From Glycomyces sp040645615 (GTDB taxonomy: Bacteria; Actinomycetota; Actinomycetes; Mycobacteriales; Micromonosporaceae): DNA of 64,000 bases. Numbering within the stretch: position 1 is the stretch's first letter; every line of letters begins with the position of its first letter. The notes beneath the pieces are model-generated. The model made no database searches, had not been told where the DNA came from, and worked only from the letters and a program-made list of their open reading frames with translations. Made by a program: the position numbers and the translations under genes. The stretch spans positions 186,001 to 250,000 of the forward strand of contig NZ_JBEYYO010000001.1 of NCBI RefSeq assembly GCF_040645615.1, written 5' to 3'. Below, one piece after another: positions 42,020 to 50,311 of the stretch.

Positions 42020-44683
42020 ATGCGTTTCGGAGTGCTGGGCCCGGTGACCGTGTGGGACGCGACCGGCCGGGCCCTCGACGTCCCCGGCGTCAAGGTCCGC
42101 GCCGCCCTGGCGGTGCTGCTCGTACACCGCGGGCAGGTCGTCTCGGCCGACCGACTCATCGCGGCCCTGTGGGGCGACGACGCGCCGCAAAACGCCCCGA
42201 CCGTGCTGCGCTCCAAGGTCTCGCAACTGCGCCGAGTGCTGACCGAGGCCGGTTTCGACGCCCGCGCCGTGCTCGACTGGCGGCCCCCGGGCTACGTGCT
42301 CGACGTCCCGGCCGACCTCGTGGACGCCGAACGCTTCGCCGCCACCGGAGATCTGGAGCTGTGGCGCGGCGAGGCCTACGGCGAATTCCGCGACCACCGC
42401 TTCGCCCGCGCTGCGGTGGCCGAACTCGACGAGCTGCGCCTGGCGGCCACCGAGACGCACGCCCGCGAACGCGTCGAGGTCGACGCCGCGGCCGTCGCGG
42501 GGGAGCTGGCCGCGCTCGCTTGGCGACACCCGCTGCGCGAGAGTCTGCACGCGGTGTGGATGCGCGCGCTCGCCCGCGCGGGTCGCCCGAGCGAGGCCCT
42601 GGCAGTGCACGCTGCGCTGGCTGCGCGCCTTCGCGACGCGTTCGGGACCGACCCCGGGCCCGAGGTCGCGGCCGTCCACGTCGAACTCCTGCGGCCCGCC
42701 GAACCGGTCGCGCCCGCTCCGGTCGCGCCGCTGCCCGACCCGGTGGCCGAGCTCGTAGGCCGCGCCGAACCGCTCCGCGAGCTCAGGAAGCTCCTGGCCG
42801 CCCACCGACTCGTCACGGTCACCGGCCCCGGCGGCGTCGGCAAGACCCGCCTGGCCCTGGAGGCCGCACACGGCACCGACGAGACCGACGGCGCGGCGTT
42901 CGTCGACCTCTCAGGGCTCCCTGCGGGGACCGACGCGGCGGCCGTCACCGCCGCAGTCGCGGCCCAGCTCGGCGTGCGCGACGACCCGGCCTCCGGCGCG
43001 AGCCGCAATCTCGGTGCGCGCCTTGACGAGCGGCTCGGGTCCTGGCTGATGGAACGCCGCATGCTCCTCGTCCTCGACAACTGCGAGCACCTCACCGCCG
43101 CCGCGCGAGCCCTGGTCCGGCGGCTCCTGTCCTGGTCCAAGGGGCTCCGCGTGGTCGCCACCAGCCGCGAGGCGCTGCGGCTGCCCGAGGAGCACCTCCT
43201 CGCGCTCGACTCGTTGCCCGCGCCCCCAGCGGGCACCCCGTTCGCGGTGTTCGACTTGGAGCGCTACAGCGCGGTGAAACTGCTCGTCGACCGCGCCGCC
43301 GCCGCGGGCGCCCGCATCGGCGACACCCCTGACGAGATGCGCTCCGCCGCGGCGATCGCCCGCCGCCTCGACGGCCTGCCGCTCGCGCTCGAACTGGCCG
43401 CAGCGCGCCTCCCGGCCTTCGGCCTCGACGCGCTCGAACGCCGCCTTGACGACCGGTTCCGGCTGCTGCGCACCGCCCCCGGCGGCGTTCCCGAACGCCA
43501 CGCCACACTCGAAGCGGTCATCGCCTGGAGCTGGGACCAACTGCCCGAACCCGAACGCCTGCTCCTGGCCCGCATGGCCATCGCCCCCGGCGGCCTCACC
43601 CTCGACGCGGCCGAGGCCTGCTGCGGCGGCGATGGTGTCGACGTGCTCGTCGCACTGCCCCGCCTGGTCGAGCAGTCCCTGCTCACCGTCGCCCACACCC
43701 CCGACGGGCCGCGCTACCGAATGCTCGAATCGGTGGCCGCGTTCGCCCGCGACCGCCTCGCCGAATCCGGAGGCACCGCCAAGGCCGCCGACCGCCACGC
43801 CGCGCATTTCCTCGCCCTGGCAGCCGATCTCGACCCCGAACTACGAGGCTCCGGGCAGCGCCGCGCGCTCGACGTGCTCCGCTCCGAAGCGGACAACCTC
43901 CGCGCCGCGCTCCGCCACCACAGCGGCGTGGAGGCCGCCGACCGGCTCGTCTGGTTCTGGATCCTCACCGGCCGCCTCACTGAAGCCGAACGCGAACTCT
44001 CGCGGCTGATCGCTACGGCGGCACCGTCACCGGAACGCACCCGCGCCGAAACCTGGGCCTCCGCGCTTCGCATGCGCCTGGACCCCAAGCGGATCGCACC
44101 CATGCCCACAGTGGTCGAATCCCGCGCCGACTGGTTCCTGCTGCTCACCCACCTCGCCGCCCGAACCCCGATCGCCGAACCGCCGCGATCCCACGGCGAC
44201 CCCTGGCTTGAAGCGGCCCTGGAGTTCACGCGCGCCCTCCGCGCCTGGAACCTGGGCGACCTCGAAACGGCCGCGCTCGCGGCCGCGCGCAGTCGCGACG
44301 CGTTCGACGACCTCGGCGACGCTTGGGGCGCACTGCAAACCCTCGACCTCCTCAGCCGAGCCGCGGACGCCAGGGGCGGCGACGGCGCCACGCTCGACGC
44401 TGAAGCGCTCCGAGTCGCCGAAGACCTCGGTCTGACCAGCGACCTGTCCCGCATCCTGTCGCGCCTGGGCCGCCGGGCCCTGCGCGAACGCGACTTCGAT
44501 ACGGCCGCGGCGCATTACCGGCGCGCACGCGACCTCGCCGCCGAGCAGTGCGACGCGATGGTCTACGACGAGGCCGAAGCCGGGCTCCGTGCGGTGAGCG
44601 AACGGAACCCTTTGCCGCCAGAGGTCGACTTCAAGCCCCCGGCGTGCGCGGCTGACCCCGGCCTGGGACCCGTAGGCGCGTGA
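42020..44683 (+). CDS. AfsR/SARP-family ATPase regulator (BTAD + NB-ARC-like)
   Basis: An 887-residue regulator. Residues about 1-95 form the OmpR-like winged helix (RAALAVLLVHRGQVVSADRLIAALWGDDAP), about 100-235 the bacterial transcriptional activation domain (ALAWRHPLRESLHAVWMRALARAGR), then a STAND ATPase with Walker A GPGGVGKTRLALEA near 267, LLVLDNCEHL, and GLPLALELAAARLPAFGL. A C-terminal helical-repeat region ends it. Such proteins activate secondary-metabolite or transport genes. No biosynthetic cluster is adjacent; the divergent MFS exporter is the natural target. Confidence 0.9.
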   Translation: MRFGVLGPVTVWDATGRALDVPGVKVRAALAVLLVHRGQVVSADRLIAALWGDDAPQNAPTVLRSKVSQLRRVLTEAGFDARAVLDWRPPGYVLDVPADLVDAERFAATGDLELWRGEAYGEFRDHRFARAAVAELDELRLAATETHARERVEVDAAAVAGELAALAWRHPLRESLHAVWMRALARAGRPSEALAVHAALAARLRDAFGTDPGPEVAAVHVELLRPAEPVAPAPVAPLPDPVAELVGRAEPLRELRKLLAAHRLVTVTGPGGVGKTRLALEAAHGTDETDGAAFVDLSGLPAGTDAAAVTAAVAAQLGVRDDPASGASRNLGARLDERLGSWLMERRMLLVLDNCEHLTAAARALVRRLLSWSKGLRVVATSREALRLPEEHLLALDSLPAPPAGTPFAVFDLERYSAVKLLVDRAAAAGARIGDTPDEMRSAAAIARRLDGLPLALELAAARLPAFGLDALERRLDDRFRLLRTAPGGVPERHATLEAVIAWSWDQLPEPERLLLARMAIAPGGLTLDAAEACCGGDGVDVLVALPRLVEQSLLTVAHTPDGPRYRMLESVAAFARDRLAESGGTAKAADRHAAHFLALAADLDPELRGSGQRRALDVLRSEADNLRAALRHHSGVEAADRLVWFWILTGRLTEAERELSRLIATAAPSPERTRAETWASALRMRLDPKRIAPMPTVVESRADWFLLLTHLAARTPIAEPPRSHGDPWLEAALEFTRALRAWNLGDLETAALAAARSRDAFDDLGDAWGALQTLDLLSRAADARGGDGATLDAEALRVAEDLGLTSDLSRILSRLGRRALRERDFDTAAAHYRRARDLAAEQCDAMVYDEAEAGLRAVSERNPLPPEVDFKPPACAADPGLGPVGA

Positions 44684-44692
44684 GCATCCCTG

Positions 44693-45160
44693 TCAGTCGG
44701 TTTCGATGCCCAATCGGGTCGCAATTGCTTCGAGGGCTGCGAGGTCTTCGGGGGCCAGACGGTCGATGAAGTGGTCTCGCACCGATTCGAGGTGGGTCGG
44801 GGCCGCGGATTCGAGGGTTTTCATTCCCTTGTCGGTGAGGGTGAGCAGGCAGCCTCTGCCGTCGGTGGGGTCGGGGGCTCGGTGGAGGAGGCCTCGGGAT
44901 TCCATGCGGGTGGCGTGGCGGGAGAGGCGGCTTTTGGACCAGGCCATCTTGTCGGCCTGCTCGCCGAGGGTGCTGGTGCGGCCGGGGCGTTCGGAGAGGG
45001 TGCTGAGGACTTCGTAGTCGGCTTCGGAGAGCCCGATCGCGGCGAGGTCGCGCGCGGTGCCGGTCTGGACGGCGACCATGATGCGGCGGAAGGCCCGCCA
45101 GGCGCGCTCTTCGTCGGGGTTCAACCAGCGGACGGCCCTCGGCGAGGGAGTCGTTGACAT
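44693..45160 (-). CDS. MarR family transcriptional regulator
   Basis: A 155-residue winged-helix regulator: AIGLSEADYEVLSTLSERPGRTSTLGEQADKMAWSKSRLSRHATRMESRGLLHRAPDPTDGRG contains the MarR helix-turn-helix and the conserved D-x-R-G wing. The ATG at 45160 is preferred to an earlier GTG that would run into the divergent gene. It is divergent from the FMN reductase-GNAT gene, and a palindrome covers its own start codon, so autorepression and control of the neighbour are likely. Confidence 0.93.
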   Translation of the reverse strand: MSTTPSPRAVRWLNPDEERAWRAFRRIMVAVQTGTARDLAAIGLSEADYEVLSTLSERPGRTSTLGEQADKMAWSKSRLSRHATRMESRGLLHRAPDPTDGRGCLLTLTDKGMKTLESAAPTHLESVRDHFIDRLAPEDLAALEAIATRLGIETD

Positions 45161-45170
45161 GTAATCAACG
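45152..45170. promoter_or_regulatory. Predicted MarR operator
   Basis: CGTTGA (45152-45157), 7 nt, TCAACG (45165-45170), covering the MarR start codon. A third TCAACG occurs at 45195-45200 just inside the divergent gene. ATCAA/TTGAT half-sites are common in MarR operators. Confidence 0.5.
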
Positions 45171-45191
45171 TAGCATGTAGCATTCGTTTCC

Positions 45192-46277
45192 ATGTCAACG
45201 AAAAAACTTCGCGTCATCGTCTTGACCGCCAGCACCCGCCCCGGCGCGCTCGGTCCCGCCGTGTCCCGCTGGTTGACCGACGCGGTCGCAGCGCGCGCAG
45301 CGGAGCTCGACGTCGAACTCGTCCCGCTCGCCCTCGGCGACCTGAACCTGCCGTTCCTGGACGAGGAGGAGCATCCCTCCTCAGGGCTCTACCGCCACGA
45401 GCACACCCGTCGCTGGAGCACCATCGTGGACGCGGCGGACGGGTTCATCGCCCTCACGCCCGAGTACAACTACGGCATGCCCGCGACCTTGAAGAACGCG
45501 CTCGACTACCTCAGCGCCGAGTGGGCCTGGAAGCCGATCGGCTTCGTCAGCTACGGCAACACCTCGGCTGGCACCCGCGCGGTGCAGCACGCCAAGCAGG
45601 TCGTGACCACCCTGCGCATGGTGCCCCTCGGGGCCACCGTCGCCATCCGCATAGGCGACGCGGTCGAGGAGGGGCACCTGCGCCCGGACCCGGCCCGCGA
45701 CGCGGCGGCCATAGCGGTGCTCGATGAGTTGGTCCGGGTCGCGAACGCGTTGCGTCCCATGCGCGAACGTGCCCGGCCCGGCAGCGGGCCCGGCCCGATT
45801 CCGGGCTCCTACATCCGGACCCTGACCCCTGACGACGCCCCGGAGGTGACCGTCCTCCAGCGCGGCTGCTGGGTCGAAGAGGCGATCGTCAACGGTTCCT
45901 TGGACATCCCGGCGCTGCACGAGTCGGTGGACGAGGTCCGCGAGTGGCTCGCGGCGTGGCACACCACCGGCCTGTGGCTCGACGGCCGCCTGCTCGGCAT
46001 GGTGCGGACCCGCCGCGTCGAGGACGCCTGGGACATCGGCCGCCTCGCCGTGGTCCCCGACCAGCGCGGCAGGGGCCTGGGCCGGTGGCTGCTCCGCGCC
46101 GCCGAAGCGGCCGCCGAGCCCGGCTGTGGCCGCATCCTCTTGTTCACCGGCGCGAAGAGCCTCCAGAACATCGCTCTCTATGAGAGCGAGGGCTTCCGGA
46201 TCTCCACTGCCGCGGCTCCCGAAGGGGCCGTCAGCCTTGTCAAGGACGCGCGGCTTCTCGCCGAGGTCGGCGACTGA
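45192..46277 (+). CDS. NADPH-dependent FMN reductase fused to GNAT acetyltransferase
   Basis: A 361-residue two-domain protein. Residues about 1-190 form a flavodoxin-like NAD(P)H:FMN reductase (VIVLTASTRPGALGPAVSRWL, FIALTPEYNYGMPATLKNALDYLSAEWAWKPIGFVSYG). After a Gly/Pro linker (about 196-207), residues 208-361 are a GNAT domain (LAVVPDQRGRGLGRWLL, LFTGAKSLQNIALYESEGF). Either part occurs alone elsewhere; the fusion with a divergent MarR gene suggests detoxification of a compound, reduced and acetylated by one protein. No frameshift is involved. Confidence 0.88.
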   Translation: MSTKKLRVIVLTASTRPGALGPAVSRWLTDAVAARAAELDVELVPLALGDLNLPFLDEEEHPSSGLYRHEHTRRWSTIVDAADGFIALTPEYNYGMPATLKNALDYLSAEWAWKPIGFVSYGNTSAGTRAVQHAKQVVTTLRMVPLGATVAIRIGDAVEEGHLRPDPARDAAAIAVLDELVRVANALRPMRERARPGSGPGPIPGSYIRTLTPDDAPEVTVLQRGCWVEEAIVNGSLDIPALHESVDEVREWLAAWHTTGLWLDGRLLGMVRTRRVEDAWDIGRLAVVPDQRGRGLGRWLLRAAEAAAEPGCGRILLFTGAKSLQNIALYESEGFRISTAAAPEGAVSLVKDARLLAEVGD

Positions 46278-46278
46278 C

Positions 46279-46584
46279 CTACCAGGAGGCCTTGCGCACC
46301 CCGGGCAGTTCCCCGCGGTGCGCCATCTCCCGGAGCCGCACCCGCGAGAGCCCGAACTTCCGGTTGAAACCTCTCGGGCGGCCGTCCACGGCGTCGCGGT
46401 TCCGCAGCCGGGCCGCCGACGAGTCCCGTGGTAGCCGCTGGAGCCGCACCACGGCCGCGGCCCGCGCCTGCGGATCGGTTCCGGGGGCGGCGATGAGGCG
46501 CTTGAGCTCCGCCCGCCGCTCCCGGTAACGGTCGGCCAATGCCTTTCGCTTGCGCTGCTTGGCGATCGCGCTCTTCTTGGCCAT
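46279..46584 (-). CDS. rpsN: 30S ribosomal protein S14, zinc-independent paralogue
   Basis: A 101-residue S14: MAKKSAIAKQRKRKALADRY, then SSAARLRNRDAVDGRPRGFNRKFGLSRVRLREMAHRGELPGV. It is the long type without the four-Cys zinc site of the short S14. Cytosolic, part of the small subunit. The ATG overlaps the rpmG stop (TAATG), so it is third in an operon rpmB-rpmG-rpsN. Position behind a Zur box marks it as the zinc-sparing copy used under zinc shortage. Confidence 0.95.
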   Translation of the reverse strand: MAKKSAIAKQRKRKALADRYRERRAELKRLIAAPGTDPQARAAAVVRLQRLPRDSSAARLRNRDAVDGRPRGFNRKFGLSRVRLREMAHRGELPGVRKASW

Positions 46585-46754
46585 TACCGCTCCTCTCTGA
46601 ACTCGACGTGCCGCCGCGCGATCGGGTCGTATTTGCGCAGGACCATCCGGTCGGGGTGGTTCCTGCGGTTCTTCCTGGTGACGTACGTGTAGCCGGTCCC
46701 CGCGGTCGACCGCAGCTTCACCACCGGCCGAACGTCGGTGCTCTTCGAGGCCAT
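46584..46754 (-). CDS. rpmG: 50S ribosomal protein L33, zinc-independent paralogue
   Basis: A 56-residue L33: MASKSTDVRPVVKLRSTAGTG, then YVTRKNRRNHPDRMVLRKYDP. It has no Cys at all, where zinc-type L33 has two C-x-x-C pairs. Its start overlaps the rpmB stop (ATGA-type overlap at 46754) and its stop overlaps the rpsN start, so translation is coupled. Confidence 0.95.
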   Translation of the reverse strand: MASKSTDVRPVVKLRSTAGTGYTYVTRKNRRNHPDRMVLRKYDPIARRHVEFREER

Positions 46755-46990
46755 CAGACCTTCCTTCCCCTCGCTCGCATCCGCGCCACCACGGCTTCGA
46801 CCCCGTCGCGGTCCACGATCTTGATCCCCTTGGTCGACAACCGGAGCCGCACATGCCGCCCTTCGCTCGCCAGGAAATACCGCTTCGTCTGCAAGTTCAC
46901 GTTCCACCGCCTGCGGGTCTTCTTTTTCGACCACGGCACGTTGTTGCCGAATCCGGGTCCGGCCCCGGTCACATCGCATGTTCTGGGCAC
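46754..46990 (-). CDS. rpmB: 50S ribosomal protein L28, zinc-independent paralogue
   Basis: A 78-residue L28: PRTCDVTGAGPGFGNNVPWSK, KTRRRWNVNLQTKRYFLASEG. Only one Cys remains of the two C-x-x-C pairs of the zinc form. The GTG at 46990 is set by a strong Shine-Dalgarno, AAAGGAGG, 6 nt upstream. First gene of the operon; the Zur box lies 32 nt upstream of the start. Confidence 0.93.
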   Translation of the reverse strand: MPRTCDVTGAGPGFGNNVPWSKKKTRRRWNVNLQTKRYFLASEGRHVRLRLSTKGIKIVDRDGVEAVVARMRARGRKV

Positions 46991-47021
46991 TGTCGCCCTC
47001 CTTTCGAGTCTCATATTATAA

Positions 47022-47036
47022 TGACAATCGTTTTCA
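47022..47036. promoter_or_regulatory. Zur box (zinc-uptake repressor operator)
   Basis: TGACAATCGTTTTCA is a palindrome of the form TGA-x-AAT-xx-TT-x-TCA, close to the actinobacterial Zur consensus TGAAAATGATTTTCA. It lies centrally between the divergent starts at 46990 and 47054, so one site can repress both arms when zinc is sufficient. Confidence 0.85.
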
Positions 47037-47053
47037 ATAAGAACGGAGGTCCC

Positions 47054-48310
47054 ATGTCCCGACTCGCCCAGCCCGGAGCCGCGCCGCCGCAGGCCGACCT
47101 GCGCCCCGCGCTGACCCTCATGACCGGCTTCGCACCCGACGCGACCGACGCGGCCGCCGACCTGCTCACCAGCGCCGACCCGACGCTCCTGGTCGTCGGC
47201 TACGACCTCGGCGCCCTCGCCGACGAGGGCACCGTCCGCCGCACCGTGCGCGACGGCAGCGGCCTCATCGAGGACGAGCGCACCGCCCTCGAGCACGGCT
47301 GCCTCTCCTGCACCGTCCGCGAAGACCTCATCCCGGCACTCGTGCGCCTCGCCCGCACCAGGCCGGCGAGCGACCTCGTGCTGGTCCTCCCGCCCAACAT
47401 GGAACCGGAGACCGTGGCCGCGGCCTGCTCGTGGACCCACCACGACGGCGCGCCCGTCACCGACGCAGTCCGCATCGACTCCGTCGTCGCCGTCTGCGAC
47501 CCGGCGAGCCTGCTGGCCACCCTCGACTCCGACCAGGACCTCGCCGACCGCGACCTCCACGCCGCCGACGACGACGCCCGCTCCGTGGCCGACACCGCCG
47601 CCCGCCAGATCGAATACGCCGACACCGTCCTCCTCTGGGCCCCGGGCCTGGACCCCGACTTCGAACACGCCCGCCTCGCGGTCCTGCTCCAGCGGCTCAA
47701 CCCCTGGGCCCGCCACCTCGTGGTCGACGAGGCCGAACCCGCGTGGCTCTCCACCCGCCTGCGCCGCAGCGGCCGCTTCGACCCCGACGGGCCCGAGCCC
47801 TACGGCCGCGGCCTGGAGGGCTACGCCGTCGGATGCCATGAGCCCGAACCGGACTGCGGCGTCGTCGCCGCCCTCTACCGCGCCCGCCGCCCCTTCCACC
47901 CCGGCCGCTTCCACCGCGCGCTCTCGACCATCACCGAACGCACCCTCCGCGGCCGCGGCCACCTCTGGCTCGCCTCCCAACCCGACGCGATCGTGGCCTG
48001 GGAGTCGAGCGGCGGCGGCGTCTCCATGGGCGAACTCGGGCGCTGGCTCGCGGCCACCCCCGACGAGGAGTGGGACGACTCCAGCCCCGAACGCCGCGTC
48101 AACGCCGACCTGCACTGGGACCCCGACTACGGCGACCGGGAGATCCAGCTCGCGTTCGTGGGCCTGCACTTCGCGGCCGACGAGCTCACGGCCCTCCTCG
48201 ACGCCTGCCTCCTCACCGACGCCGAGGCCGCGCAGGGCCGCGCGCGGTGGCGCGAGTACGAGGACCCGTTCGCCGGTTGTTTCGAAGTCAACGAAGGGAA
48301 TCCGAAATGA
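47054..48310 (+). CDS. Degenerate COG0523-like protein (mycobacterial Mrf/Rv0106-like)
   Basis: A 418-residue protein related to CobW/COG0523 GTPases, but the G1 loop GxxGxGKT is replaced (MTGFAPDATDAAADLL) and the G4 N-K-x-D is missing, so GTP hydrolysis is unlikely. HGCLSCTVREDL keeps a C-x-x-C near the usual GCxCC site. The C-terminal half, with RRPFHPGRFH and GHLWLASQPDAIVAWESSGGG, resembles Rv0106 of M. tuberculosis, which I recall as the relative of the hibernation-factor recruiter Mrf. GGAGG precedes the ATG. Overlaps rpmE by 4 nt. Confidence 0.85.
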   Translation: MSRLAQPGAAPPQADLRPALTLMTGFAPDATDAAADLLTSADPTLLVVGYDLGALADEGTVRRTVRDGSGLIEDERTALEHGCLSCTVREDLIPALVRLARTRPASDLVLVLPPNMEPETVAAACSWTHHDGAPVTDAVRIDSVVAVCDPASLLATLDSDQDLADRDLHAADDDARSVADTAARQIEYADTVLLWAPGLDPDFEHARLAVLLQRLNPWARHLVVDEAEPAWLSTRLRRSGRFDPDGPEPYGRGLEGYAVGCHEPEPDCGVVAALYRARRPFHPGRFHRALSTITERTLRGRGHLWLASQPDAIVAWESSGGGVSMGELGRWLAATPDEEWDDSSPERRVNADLHWDPDYGDREIQLAFVGLHFAADELTALLDACLLTDAEAAQGRARWREYEDPFAGCFEVNEGNPK

Positions 48311-48561
48311 AGCAGGGCATCCATCCGAAGTACGACTACGTGGTCTTCCGCGACCGGGGGGCGGATTTCTCGTTCCTGACCCGGTCCACGGCCACGTCGG
48401 CTGAGACCGTGGAATGGGAGGACGGGCGCGCCTATCCGGTGATCGACGTGCAGATCTCTTCGGCCTCGCACCCGTTCTGGACCGGCAAGAGCCGCGTTCT
48501 CGACGACGAAGGCCGCGTCGCCAAGTTCTACAAGAAGTACGGCCAGAAGTCAGAGGCCTGA
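48307..48561 (+). CDS. rpmE: 50S ribosomal protein L31 type B (zinc-independent)
   Basis: An 84-residue L31 of type B: MKQGIHPKYDYVVFRDRGADFSF, SSASHPFWTGKSR. It has no Cys, unlike the zinc-binding type A. The ATG overlaps the preceding stop (ATGA), and GAAGGG lies upstream, so it is cotranscribed with the COG0523-like gene from the Zur box. In Bacillus and Streptomyces such L31 displaces the zinc form when zinc is scarce. Confidence 0.95.
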   Translation: MKQGIHPKYDYVVFRDRGADFSFLTRSTATSAETVEWEDGRAYPVIDVQISSASHPFWTGKSRVLDDEGRVAKFYKKYGQKSEA

Positions 48562-48599
48562 CTTCGGGGGAGCGGCGCCGGATCGGACACAATCGAGGC

Positions 48600-49100
48600 A
48601 TGACCGGCGCCTTCCTCCACCCCGACCTGCGCTCCGCCGTCGCCGGGGCCCTCGCCGCCGAAGTCGGCGCGCGACTCACCGACATCTACCTCCCCGACGG
48701 CCGGGCTCCCGACGACCTGTGGGCCATCGGCCGCGCACCCGACGACCGCACCCCGGGCAATCGCTTCCGCGACGTCGCCCGCCACGTCCGCGTCCAGGGC
48801 CGCCGCGCGCTCTACATCGCGGCCGACGGCACCCGCACGGCCCTGAACCTTCCCCGAGGCGCCCTTGCCGCGCACCGCGAACCGCTGGTGCCGCGCTCGG
48901 CAGCCGTCGTCTGGTCGCAGTTCCCGGCCCCGGACACCCGCGTCTACGTCCCGGTCTCGGGCACCTTCGACCTCGGCGGCATGGCCGACATGGTGGTCGT
49001 CTCGGGCAACGTGGTCTACCGCCTCACCGTCGACGTCGGCCCCCGCGCCCTCAAGCGGTTCGTCCCCGACGTCTCCCGCGGCTTCGACGCCGGTCCCTGA
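48600..49100 (+). CDS. Hypothetical protein
   Basis: A 166-residue soluble protein that I do not recognise. It begins MTGAFLHPDLRSAVAGALAAEVGARLTDIYLPDG and has a central segment HVRVQGRRALYIAADGTRTALNLPRGALAAHREPLVPRSAAVVWSQF. No signal peptide or membrane helix. The ATG is chosen because an upstream frame would overlap rpmE. CACAAT six nt before the ATG is a weak leaderless -10. Confidence 0.6.
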   Translation: MTGAFLHPDLRSAVAGALAAEVGARLTDIYLPDGRAPDDLWAIGRAPDDRTPGNRFRDVARHVRVQGRRALYIAADGTRTALNLPRGALAAHREPLVPRSAAVVWSQFPAPDTRVYVPVSGTFDLGGMADMVVVSGNVVYRLTVDVGPRALKRFVPDVSRGFDAGP

Positions 49101-49127
49101 GGCGGGCGGTCGGGGCGTTTCGCGAGC

Positions 49128-49133
49128 TAGCGT
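49128..49133 (+). promoter_or_regulatory. Leaderless -10 box of the DMT transporter gene
   Basis: TAGCGT lies 6 nt before the ATG at 49140, as at the SARP gene and the pdtaR upstream start. Confidence 0.45.
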
Positions 49134-49139
49134 GATCCC

Positions 49140-50078
49140 ATGCTGCTCATCGGAATCGCGCTCGGCGTGGTGTACCTCGTGTGGGGTTCGACCTATCTCG
49201 GGATCGGGGTCATGGTCGAGGACATGCCGCCACTCGTGGCCGCCGGGACGCGGTTCCTCGCTGCCGGGATCCTCCTCGGCGCGATCCTCTCGCTGCGCGG
49301 CGGGTGGCGGCGCCTCAAGGTCGACCGCGTCCAGTTCTGGTCCAGCGCGCTCCTGGGCCTTCTCCTGCCGGTCCTCGGCCAGGGCGCGGTCACCGCCGCC
49401 GAGAGCGGCGGAGCCCCTTCAGGCCTGACGGCCCTGCTCGTGGCGGCCGTCCCGCTGTGGGTCCTGCTCTACCGCAGGCTCTCGGGCGAACGCCCCTCCC
49501 GCGCCGCCGTCGCCGGGGCCGCCGTCGGCTTCCTCGGCCTCGCCGGGCTCCTGGCCTCCAACGGCCTCACCGGCGACTTCCCGTTCTGGACCATCGCCCT
49601 GGTCGCGTTCTCCTCCGTCTCCTGGGCGTTCGGCTCCTGGTTCCAGTCCCGCCTCCGCCTGCCCCGCGACCCGTTCGTGACCGCGGTCTACCAGATGCTC
49701 ACCGGCGGAGCGCTCCTCACCGCCACGGGCCTGCTCGCCGGGGAGCGCATCGAACCCTCGACCTACGCCGCGAGCTCCTGGATCGCCTGGACCTACCTCG
49801 TGGTCTTCGGCTCCGTAGTGGCCTTCTCCGCGTACGTGTGGCTCCTCCACTCCGCTCCGGTCTCCCTGGTCGCGACCTACGCCTACGTCAACCCCCTGGT
49901 CGCGGTCCTCCTGGGCTGGCTCATCCTCGACGAGGCCGTCACCGTCCCGATCGTCGCCGGAGGCGCCGCCGTCCTCCTCGCCGTCGCAGTGGTCCTCAGA
50001 GCCGAACGCCCCAGACCGCCCACTACCGTTCCCACACAAGGCGACAACTCCGAGCTGACCCAGAAAGGACCACGATGA
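49140..50078 (+). CDS. EamA/DMT family transporter
   Basis: A 312-residue ten-helix membrane protein in two EamA repeats: GVVYLVWGSTYLGIGVMVEDMPP at the start and YVNPLVAVLLGWLILDEAVTVPIVAGG at the end are typical of the RhaT/YedA group. Only distantly like the transporter at 7755. Substrate unknown. The stop overlaps the DUF1737 gene start by 4 nt (ATGA). Confidence 0.88.
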   Translation: MLLIGIALGVVYLVWGSTYLGIGVMVEDMPPLVAAGTRFLAAGILLGAILSLRGGWRRLKVDRVQFWSSALLGLLLPVLGQGAVTAAESGGAPSGLTALLVAAVPLWVLLYRRLSGERPSRAAVAGAAVGFLGLAGLLASNGLTGDFPFWTIALVAFSSVSWAFGSWFQSRLRLPRDPFVTAVYQMLTGGALLTATGLLAGERIEPSTYAASSWIAWTYLVVFGSVVAFSAYVWLLHSAPVSLVATYAYVNPLVAVLLGWLILDEAVTVPIVAGGAAVLLAVAVVLRAERPRPPTTVPTQGDNSELTQKGPR

Positions 50079-50272
50079 GCACCCCGCCAGACGGACTGCC
50101 CCGCTACCGAGTCTTGACCGGACCGGACGACGAGGCGTTCTGCCGACGCGTGAGCGAGGCGCTGGACCTCGGCTACCGGCTGCATGAAGGCCCCTCGGTC
50201 ACGTTCAACGGCGCCCGCGTCATTGTGGCGCAGGCGCTGCTCTGGCCCGCTGATGAAGTGCCCGCGAGGTAG
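50075..50272 (+). CDS. DUF1737 domain-containing small protein
   Basis: A 65-residue protein with the DUF1737 pattern: PRYRVLTGPDDEAFCRRVSEALDLGYRLHEGPSVTFNG. Function unknown. Its ATG overlaps the DMT stop, so it is translated with the transporter. Relatives are usually small stand-alone proteins. Confidence 0.82.
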   Translation: MSTPPDGLPRYRVLTGPDDEAFCRRVSEALDLGYRLHEGPSVTFNGARVIVAQALLWPADEVPAR

Positions 50273-50311
50273 CCGCGCCGACAGCCGATCCGATGCGGAG
50301 ACGTCCAGGGC

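Noticed and set aside
46990..48685. Extension of the L28 frame upstream over the COG0523 gene
   Set aside because: Antisense to a recognisable gene; the Shine-Dalgarno and L28 N-terminus are at 46990.
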